Assembly: GCA_022749755.1 (NCBI GenBank)
Contig: CM040444.1
Location: forward strand, 4,467,009-4,531,008
Length of the DNA: 64,000 bases
Source of the DNA: Azadirachta indica
Taxonomy: Eukaryota; Streptophyta; Magnoliopsida; Sapindales; Meliaceae
Direction of reading: 5' to 3'
Shown here piece by piece: positions 55,236-64,000 of this stretch (positions within the stretch are counted from its first letter, which is position 1; each line of letters starts with the position of its first letter). The position numbers were made by a program, and so were the translations under genes. The notes below the pieces were generated by a model. That model saw only the letters and a program-made list of their open reading frames with translations, was not told the DNA's origin and ran no database searches.

Positions 55236-56446
55236 TCATAATTTATCTCAAAATTTGAATTATATGTTTTCAATTTAAATATTTTTCATGTGGTATTATT
55301 AAAGTTATAACTTTTTTTTTAAATATTCAAAATTGATATGTAAAATTACATATTTATCCGAACTAACTTTGATCAACACAATAACAATGGATGTAATTTA
55401 TATATCTATGCATTCTCATATTAGAGAAATTTGGTTTTATATATTATTTTGAGAAAAATCTACCCTATTAGAGATATCGGAGAGAATTTAAACTATCCTC
55501 TTTAAATATTAGATGACATTGAATGTGTGCTAAATACTATACCAAGAATATTACTGGCAAACTTATAACTCAATAAATAGATTTATAATTTTAAGTATCG
55601 AATTTGTTACATATTAGGATGTCAAGTTATGGTATTTATGTATTACCATAAGCTTGTTAGTATTGTGGAGGTAAAATTTCTTCCTAATTTGAGAATAAAT
55701 ATTCTATACAAATAGATATTTGAATCATAGTATAATTAATGCAGCCTCTCATAATATATTTCTTCCAAATTTGATGATAGATATCCTTGTATTTGAAAAA
55801 TAGATGTATGGACTAAATCATGATTTAATAAATATAATTTTAGAATTTTTACTATAATATGGAAACTCAAAAGAAAAAATAAAATAGAAATATGACATTT
55901 CGTATTAAATTCATATTATTGTAAATCTAATTATAATTAATATAAGTTATTTGATGCATATATACCAACAAATATAATGTCAATGCATATAATATATGCT
56001 TATTGACCATTAAAATTTGATTATATTCATTTATACAATTATTATATTTCAACATAATTTTAAAAATACAACAGACAAAATATTTGATAAATTAGAATTT
56101 TTACTTAATAGTTAATATTTATCAATTATCTGTATCTATTTATTTTCACCTGTTAATGAATCTATTCCATACCAATTCAATTTTAAATAAGCCTAAGAAA
56201 GGTTAATCAATTTATTAATACAAATTATGTAGGATATTAAGGGATTGCATGGAACAATAATTTTGAACTAAAAGACTTTTAATTATACAGAAAAAAAAAT
56301 GAAAGGGTGGAAAAGTATTAATATTCAAGAAACATCAAGAAAGTAGAGTTATACAACGTTATACCGACATTTTTTTGGTTAATTTATTTCTTAAATCACA
56401 TGAGTAAAGCAATGTTTGCAAAGTGTTTTTAGCTTGAAGATTCTTA

Positions 56447-58537
56447 TATTCTTTCAGCTTTGTTTCAATAATTCAATAACCCAAGAAGGAATAATGCAGT
56501 GAAAGTCAATAGAGAACCTGGTTCTCTAACTTTTAATCCAAAATAATTAATGGCACAGATATTAATTTATATATTGCATTTTCTTTTTTATAATTTCCCT
56601 CCTTTATGATAAGGAAATGAATTAATAATAATTTTGAATGTCTTCTTCTTGGTAGCATTTTCCTATAATATGATGTGATATATAACACATCAATTATTTA
56701 TACCAATTATTTCAACGTCTTTTTTAAGAAATTTAACAACATATAAAATGGGTCTATCACTTTTATGTCATTAATAAAATAAATAATAATCAAACTATAC
56801 TTGTAACAGATAATTTGGGAATAAATTCACCTCTTAGTTTGAGTGTGATACTCAAAATTTTTCTCTAATTTTTTTATAAGAAGAACTCATAAATATTAAA
56901 TCATTGTAATAATAAATTTGAGTTGACCGATCACTTTAAACTATTTTGAATTTTACTTATATTTTATTATATTATTGTACATTCTATCCTTGATTAACAA
57001 TCAAGAAATAGATATTTCAAATCTTAAGATTTCTCTTTGAGTTCAATTACATTATATAAATTAATTAACGTAGCAAAAAATGATTCTAAAGGTGAGTGGT
57101 GTCATGACTTTTATTAAATATTTGATCATGAAATTAAGATTTTAGGACAAAAGTGAAGTTAAGATTTGTTAGGTTCCCTCTTGGACTTTACCCACAACAT
57201 CAGACTCCACAAAATATATTATTATTATGTAAACATTGAGTGAGCAAATTTAGGGTTTTTCCATAAGAGAGACCTGCTGCAAACCACCAAGACAATGATC
57301 CTTCAAAAGGGCCACACAGCTGCCCTTCAATAAGTCAGATAGAGACACCTCAAAAGTGCTTCCAACTCTCTTTCATATTAATACAAAAGCACTCTTTCCC
57401 ATGCAAGGGAACCCACGGATTTTTCTTTGTAGAGAGAGGGAGAGAAGGTTTAATTCGAGTTCAAGTTAATAGAACAACAGCACTCTTTTCCATGTGAGGA
57501 AGAGGGGTCATGGATTTTTCTTTTTCTTTTTCTTTTTTTTTCATTTCTTTTGAAGTGGAAGATCAAAAAGCATTTAAATTGATATATAATCTCTCCTGCT
57601 TTTACTTTTCAGCCCTCTCTTTAAGACTATTCCATCTTCTAATAAAGCATGCTAGCTAGCTTGCTCTCTCTCAAATGGCACATTTAACATAGAGAGAAAG
57701 AGTTGGTCTTGGTCCCAGTCCTGTAGGGCGAGGAAGCAGGAGAAGGAATAAAGTTGCTTAAATTAAAAGTGCTTCCACTTGTTCCTTCTTCCATGCAACC
57801 TATCCATACAACATTATAATTATCTATTGATCATTCAACGAAACATTGTAATGATATATTAATAATCATCATCTTTTACTTCTTCTTACACTATCAGGCC
57901 CTGTTTTTGCAGGCACATGTTTCCAACTCAAAGTTAAAATATATATATTCACACTCTTAGGTAATATAAAACTTCTTTAATTTTTTAACACAACATTCTC
58001 TACATCAAAATACTCGCTATAAATATACAATCTTTCTGTATTTTTATATCTATTTTTTTTGTCCAACCTATGGTGATTTCGATATATGATTCTGACAATG
58101 TTCTGACAGTGATCAAGATCAGTCAAAAAAAAAAAAATGAGATCACAATTACATTAATTTTATTTTAATATATACTTTTTAATGGGACCTCTCCATGCAT
58201 CATCAAAGATCATAATATGCTTTTTATCCATGTATACTTTATTATGTCATCGCAATTTAAAAATTGCTAGTCATACCATTGCTATAATGGAATTTAATTT
58301 ATTGATTCAATATGATTTCTAATCGTAGATAAGAAAAAATTGACTCTATTACGTAAGTATTGTGATACTTATCTTAAATTACGTATACAATTTTATCTTA
58401 TCAATAAGCATAACGAATCATTCTGATTGATATAATGAGAGAACAATAATAAATATTATCTTAATAACGTCATAAATTTACGATAAAAAAGATTAAATTT
58501 TTAAAGAATTAAATATTTTGAACCCTTTTATTCTCAC
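56447..58537. other. 2.1-kb segment present only in copy B, upstream of BAM3
   Basis: Copy A goes directly from AGCTTGAAGATTCTTA (35,244-35,259) to CTATTTGCCTACAGCATATT. In copy B the same flanks are separated by about 2.1 kb. The segment has no terminal inverted or long direct repeats that I could find and no protein domain. Its middle (57,160-57,800) is GC-richer with several AAAAGTGCTT/AAAAGCACT words. Either an insertion in B or a deletion in A; lack of mobile-element ends slightly favours deletion in A. Confidence 0.6.
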
Positions 58538-58768
58538 TATTTGTCTACCTCATATTTATCCTAACCTTTTAAAATAATGAGCTTCAAAATTTTGAAAACA
58601 ATAAAAAATTATAATTATTGTTTGAGCCTAGAATATGCTAAATGCTTGGAATTAATATCATGCTCCGGGTTTGGCAAAATCAAAGGGGCAAAAATAGAAA
58701 AATAAAAATATTCGGTCTCAAGGAAGCAAGAAAATTAACTATAGATATATAAAATTGGAATACTTTGG

Positions 58769-58774
<6 letters not shown>

Positions 58775-58801
<27 letters not shown>
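58775..58801. repeat. (AT)n microsatellite, interrupted
   Basis: An alternating TA run with one TACA interruption, about 780 bp upstream of the BAM3 start codon. Confidence 0.9.
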
Positions 58802-58802
<1 letters not shown>

Positions 58803-59582
58803 GCTTTAATTGGAGACAATGAAACACAGCGGAAATACTTTAATGGCGTGTATCAATTACTTCCCCCACTTTTATGCAATTACAGAATTAAATATTCTTA
58901 CAAAATAAGGGTACATAGTTGTCATTCATGAAAAGCAACAGGACAATTCAGCCATTTTAAATGATTGAAAGTGCAATTTCATCATCTCTCATTCAAAGCA
59001 ATAAAGAGCCTTCTTTGATTAAAGTTAAAGGGTATTTTTGTCATAAAAGAAATAAATAAAGCAAAAAAAATTAAAAATAAAAAATAAATTAAAAAAGAGA
59101 GAGCATCAACTTTACTTTTTCTTCCTCTAATCTTCACTTTAAATTTTTTGTTATCCAACTCCTTTTTAATTTATTGTTTTTACTATTTAATAATATTATT
59201 TCATTTTTTTCATTTCATTATTAACAAGAAACCCTTCTCTTTCTTTGCCTGAAATACATAAACAGAAAATCAATTTGCCATTTCTGGTAGAATTTCTAGT
59301 TGATATTCTCTTCCTCTTTGAGAGAAAAGGCAAGAAGAAAAAGAAGAAGAACAGAAAAAAGGAGAGGCTTAGCTTCTTCCTTGTATATGAAGACTCTTTC
59401 TGTGAAGATGTTTGATTCCTTAAGCCTATACACACTTGAAGTTTCCCAGATTCCCTTCACTTTTCCTTTTTTTCCCAGAAAATTTTTAATCACCCAAGTG
59501 TTTAAATCCCTTTGTCTTTCCTCCGAGTCCTTCCAAACACAATCCCTTTGAAAGAAAAAAGAAAAATATTTCCCAGGAAAAT

Positions 59583-62500
59583 ATGGTCTTTTTCATTGTT
59601 TTGACACTCCTCTCTCTGCTAAGCGTTACTAGCTTTTCTTCTGCTTCGTCTTTGGTTGATGATTTTCATGTTTTGGTTGCTCTCAAACAAGGTTTTGAAT
59701 TTCCTGAACCAGCTCTAAGCTCGTGGAATTCATCGAATCCAAGCTCGGTTTGCTCGTGGGCTGGAATTCTGTGTTCCGGGGACCGAGTTTTTTCATTGGA
59801 CTTGACAGAATTGAATCTCTGTGGCTCGGTTTCACCTCAAATTTCAAGACTTGACAAACTCACAAACCTCTCTCTTGCAGGAAATAATTTTACGGGAAGC
59901 ATTGAGATTGGAAACTTGAGTAGTCTTCGATCACTTAACCTCTCAACCAATCAGTTCAGTGGTGGCTTGGATTGGAACTACTCAAGTCTGGAAAACGTGG
60001 AAGTGTTTGATGCTTATGACAACAATTTGACAGCTTTGCTTCCTGTTGGGATTCTGAGCTTGAAGAAACTCAGGTACTTGGATCTTGGTGGCAACTATTT
60101 CCATGGAAAAATCCCAGAAAGTTATGGAGAGTTAGTGGGGTTGGAGTATCTTTCACTTGCTGGAAATGACCTTACAGGAAACATCCCTGGTGAGTTAAGC
60201 AATCTGACAAACTTGAGGGAGATTTACTTGGGTTATTACAATGTTTTTGAAGGTGGGATTCCAAAGGAGTTTGGCAAACTAGTAAATTTGGTTCACTTGG
60301 ATCTATCCAGCTGTGAATTAGATGGTCCAATTCCTCATGAGCTTGGAAACTTGAAGCTGCTTGATACTCTTTACATGCATATCAACCTTCTTTCAGGCTC
60401 AATTCCCAAGCAGCTTGGAAACTTAACAAACCTGGTGAATCTTGATCTCTCCAACAATGCACTCACTGGAGAAATTCCATATTCATTCATCAACCTCCAG
60501 CAGCTCAAGCTTTTCAATCTCTTCATGAACAGGTTGCATGGTTCAATTCCTGACTATGTTGCAGACTTGCCTAATTTGGAAACCTTGGGGCTGTGGCAGA
60601 ACAACTTCACCGGAGTGATACCAGAAAACCTTGGCCGGAATAGGAAGCTTCAAGTCCTCGATTTGTCGTCAAATAAGCTCACTGGTACAATCCCTCCAGA
60701 CTTGTGTTCTTCAAATGAGCTGAGGATTCTAATTTTGTTAAAAAATTTCCTTTTTGGGCCGATGCCTGAAGGATTAGGGGCATGTCACAGTCTCATTAGA
60801 GTCAGGCTGGGGCAGAATTACTTGAATGGTAGCATACCAAGTGGGTTCATTTACTTGCCAGAACTGAATTTGGCAGAGTTGCATAACAATTATCTGTCAG
60901 GATCATTGCCTGAAAATCGTAACAGCTCTTCCAAACCTGTTAAATTAGGACAGATCAATTTGTCAAATAATCTCCTTTCAGGTCCTTTGCCATCATCAAT
61001 TTCAAATTTCTCTTCCCTCCAAATTCTTCTACTTAGTGGAAACCAATTCTCAGGGCCAATTCCTCCTTCCATAGGAGAACTCAGGCAAGTTTTAAAGATT
61101 GATCTCAGCCATAACTCGCTTTCCGGTGAAATCCCACCAGAAATCGGAAACTGTAACCATCTTACTTACCTTGACATGAGCCAGAACAACCTCTCTGGCT
61201 CAATCCCACCTGAAATTTCCAACGTCCGAATCCTCAATTACTTGAATTTATCTAGAAACCACTTAAGCGAAGCCATACCCAGATCAATAGGATCCATGAA
61301 GAGTCTCACAATTGCCGACTTTTCTTTCAATGATTTCTCCGGTAAGCTGCCGGAATCAGGCCAATTCACAGTGTTCAATGCGTCATCTTTTGCTGGAAAT
61401 CCTCAACTTTGTGGCAATCTCCTGAACAATCCATGCAACTTCAGCACAATTCCCCACCAACCCGGAAAAGCCCCCGGAGATTTCAAGCTGATTTTCGCAT
61501 TAGGCCTCCTAATATGCTCACTGATTTTCGCAACTGCTGCCATAATCAAGGCCAAATCATTCAAGAAAACCGGTTCAGATTCCTGGAAAATGACAGCATT
61601 CCAGAAGCTGGAATTCACAGTCACAGACATCCTGGAATGTGTCAAAGATGGGAATGTAATTGGAAGAGGAGGCGCTGGAATTGTCTACCATGGAAAAATG
61701 CCAAATGGGGTTGAAATTGCTGTTAAAAAACTGCTTGGTTTCGGCACTCACAGTCATGATCATGGCTTCAGAGCTGAAATCCAGACCCTGGGAAACATCA
61801 GGCACAGAAACATCGTCAGATTGCTTGCATTTTGCTCAAACAAAGAAACCAATCTCCTGGTGTACGAGTACATGAGAAATGGAAGCTTGGGAGAAGCATT
61901 ACACGGGAAAAAGGGAGGATTTCTGAGTTGGAATTTGAGGTACAAAATCGCCATTGAAGCAGCTAAAGGTCTCTGCTATCTTCACCATGATTGTTCACCA
62001 TTAATTGTTCATAGAGACGTCAAATCAAACAACATCCTGCTTAATTCTGCCTTTGAAGCTCACGTCGCCGATTTCGGCCTCGCCAAATTCTTGATCGATG
62101 GCGGCGCGTCGGAATGTATGTCGGCAATTGCAGGGTCTTATGGCTACATTGCTCCAGGTACGTTACAGTCAGCATTTTTGGCTCCTATATTCTTTCTTAT
62201 GTATTCATTTATTTATTTTTAAATCTAAGAAAAAATTATAATATAGCAAAATATATTCCTTATATTCTTGTAAATTTTAAAAATTCTATTTTTTAAAAAA
62301 ATTAATGAAATATAATCAAAATTAAACAGTTACACTTAAGTAGAAAATGTAATAAACAATTTTATTTATTAAAAAAATAAAACGTTTCATATAATTTGAA
62401 AAATGTAATAGATATAAATAAATTAATTAATCGATTGAATGAAATCAATTAAATTGATTGATGAAATTTACAATTCCATCAATCATTATCAGTATCTCTG

Positions 62501-64000
62501 CTTAAATGACTTTTAATAGTACTGAAGAGGTTGAAGTTAGTTAATGGGTGTGTATTAAACTGTCAAAACCGTGGGCCACATACTTATTTATTCTCTGCCG
62601 TTAGATTGTCCTTGGAAGGTCTGATTATCAGAGGAGATTAAGAGTAAAGGACAAAAATTTAGCGTATCAAATAATCATAGCCGTCTGTTGATAACACTGT
62701 AGATCTAACGGTTAAATCTTAGTTCACATTCCGGTTATTTTGTGACCGTCGATACCTAGCACAACTTCCCTGAATTTATATCTGACGGTCACCAAGGCCT
62801 TAAAGCCTAAAATAGAATGGTACTTACCGTTCAGAAAAACTACCCCTGCTAAAGTGACAGCACTAAGTTCACCCGTGATTTGTGCTACGGAGACAGACAG
62901 ACAAATGAAAAATAGAATTTTATAGGTAATCCCACCAACATCAGAATTACTAGATTGGTCACTGACGCTAAATTTTTTTATTGTGATTAATTTTTCTTGG
63001 GGTCTACAAATCAGACGGGGATGTGAGAGGTCAATCTGACAATCTAAGGGCAATGACGTTCTGACGCTGTCGTCTTAAACGACAGAACGTCGAGTGTCGT
63101 AAAAGCTAACCGACATCATGCACACACATCTATTAAGTGAAAGCCAATGGTCCATAATCTAAATGGACCAAATCTAAAACCTTTTTACTTTTTACTTTTT
63201 TTTATCTAATAATATAAACCCTACAAAATATTTGGGCTTACGTGTAAAGTTTGTGTTTTTTTAAAAAGGATTTTATATATTTTGTATTTCACGTCCTAAA
63301 TGTTAAATTCAATTCTTTTTCAATTATTAATATAATATATTTTATTTTTTAAATTATTGATGCTTAAATTATTATGTTCCAGTAGAAAGAGTTGGGTGTA
63401 CCGAAAATCTATGCAGTGTATTTAGACTTTAATTTTCGATTTGGGCCTCAAACCATCCCTTGGCCCAAGAAGATCACCCCTAGTGTTTTTTTTTCTAATT
63501 TCTTATGCATGGTATTTTTATTTAAATGTTCACATTAATATTGTTATTGAACGAATTACTAATAATATATTTCTTTTTTCAGAATATGCATACACATTAA
63601 GAGTAGACGAGAAAAGCGATGTGTATAGTTTCGGAGTCGTTCTCTTGGAACTCCTCACCGGACGTCGGCCGGTGGGTGATTTCGGGGAGGGCGTCGACAT
63701 AGTTCAATGGAGTAAGAGAGCAACAAACGGGAGAAAAGAAGAGATTATGAGCATTGTTGATCCAAGGCTAACATTGGTACCAAAAGAAGAAGCAATGCAC
63801 TTACTCTTCATAGCAATGCTGTGCATTCAAGAAAATAGCATTGAGAGACCAACAATGAGAGAAGTAGTTCAAATGCTATCTGAATTCCCTCGTCATTCTC
63901 CTGACTACTACCAATCTTCATCTTCTTCATTGAAGAATCTTGAAAAAGACCCAAAAGTTTGCCCTAATAACAATAAATTGAAACACAACGATCTTTGGGT
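59583..64000 (+). CDS. BAM3: BAM3-like (CLAVATA1 family) LRR receptor-like kinase, 3' end beyond window
   Basis: A plasma-membrane receptor kinase. Arabidopsis BAM3 perceives CLE peptides such as CLE45 in root phloem development. Exon 1 is 59583-62157; exon 2 starts at 63593 and is open to the window edge. The signal peptide is residues 1-21. The N-terminal cap has CSWAGILC, followed by about twenty LRRs to near residue 600. A C-terminal cysteine pair ([10 protein letters not shown]) and one membrane helix (about residues 633-655, [20 protein letters not shown]) follow. The kinase has the G-loop [15 protein letters not shown] with Lys715, the catalytic loop HRDVKSNN (Asp812, RD type) and DFG at Asp830. 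The intron splits the APE motif ([16 protein letters not shown]), a position shared with CLV1/BAM genes. Exon 2 continues [20 protein letters not shown] and [12 protein letters not shown]. All motifs are intact. I chose BAM3 over CLV1 or BAM1/2 from memory of LFNLFxNRLHG and ILECVK stretches. Confidence 0.92.
62158..63592 (+). other. single intron of the BAM3-like gene
   Basis: A GT-AG intron of 1,435 bp (donor CCAG|GTACGT, acceptor TTTTTTCAG), long for this gene family. The flanks are AT-rich, but about 62,570-63,130 is clearly GC-richer and contains a 109-codon minus-strand frame (63,053-62,724) without a recognisable domain and a strong hairpin at 63,055-63,091. This middle part may be an inserted element. 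Confidence 0.8.
63055..63091. repeat. inverted repeat / hairpin in the BAM3 intron
   Basis: CTGTCGT (63,067-63,073) pairs with ACGACAG (63,079-63,085) across a 5-base loop. The outer arm GACGTT (63,055-63,060) pairs with AACGTC (63,086-63,091), leaving a 6-base bulge (CTGACG) on one side. It is CG-rich in an otherwise AT-rich intron. Confidence 0.75.

Larger units (their letters stand above)
47345..59582. other. duplicated spacer, copy B, including the upstream region of the intact BAM3 gene
   Basis: It corresponds to 26,050-36,246. No gene recognised. A 74-codon frame at 51,792-52,016 (MGPAKPKQKGNSESERECHF) is open here but has two stops in copy A (30,576-30,640), so it is not credible as a conserved gene. 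The CT-rich leader of BAM3 occupies about 59,100-59,582. Microsatellites occur at 49,712-49,729 and 58,775-58,801. Confidence 0.6.
37959..61220. repeat. segmental tandem duplication, copy B
   Basis: The second copy of the RPL3-spacer-BAM3 unit. It is longer than copy A because of the LTR retrotransposon (40,299-46,841), a 0.78-kb replacement (39,146-39,922) and an extra 2.1 kb (56,447-58,537). It has lost about 1.4 kb holding the RPL3 3' coding exons and about 0.3 kb holding the first coding exon. The BAM3 gene continues past the duplicated limit, so copy B carries the complete gene. Confidence 0.92.

Noticed and set aside
62724..63053. 109-codon minus-strand frame in the BAM3 intron as a nested gene
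   Set aside because: No recognisable domain, no splice or promoter evidence; kept only as part of the intron-island observation.

Overview
This window is nuclear DNA from a flowering plant, most likely a eudicot. It is strongly AT-rich, its genes are split by GT-AG introns, it carries plant-only gene families (a CAD1/NSL1-type MACPF protein and a BAM3-type receptor kinase), ribosomal-protein promoter boxes typical of plants, and a Tat-like plant LTR retrotransposon. Species was not determined. All similarities are from reading and family knowledge; no search was run.

Left part (1-20,260): single-copy genes. A macro-domain gene on the minus strand (2,589-4,467) has recognisable exons but carries an in-frame TGA and a one-base deletion, so it looks like a recent pseudogene. 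A seven-exon MACPF gene (7,078-12,017, +, 602 aa) is intact. A short conserved membrane protein of unknown function (13,192-13,784, -, 148 aa) lies tail to tail with it. AT-rich intergenic DNA follows.

Right part (about 20,260 to the end): one large tandem segmental duplication. The unit is RPL3 (minus strand), a spacer of about 11 kb, then a BAM3-like LRR receptor kinase gene (plus strand). Copy A (about 20,260-37,958) has an intact RPL3 (20,714-23,081, 389 aa), but its BAM3 stops inside the LRR domain exactly where copy B begins. Copy B (about 37,959 onward) has an RPL3 pseudogene missing exons 1, 2 and 4-5 of the coding set and split by insertions, but a complete BAM3 ectodomain, membrane segment and kinase (59,583 to beyond 64,000). 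The locus thus keeps one working RPL3 and one working BAM3, one from each copy.

Later changes mark each copy. Copy A alone has a 977-bp foldback element upstream of RPL3 (24,727-25,703, TTA target duplication). Copy B alone has a 6,543-bp LTR retrotransposon in the RPL3 pseudogene (40,299-46,841, minus orientation). The retrotransposon has gag remnants, an antisense ORF remnant, no pol, and a 73-bp tandem repeat array next to its 3' LTR. In the duplicated spacers, a 1.25-kb tract is nearly identical between copies while its flanks are clearly diverged, which suggests gene conversion or constraint.

There are no prokaryotic features (operons, CRISPR, riboswitches), and I found no tRNA or rRNA gene.
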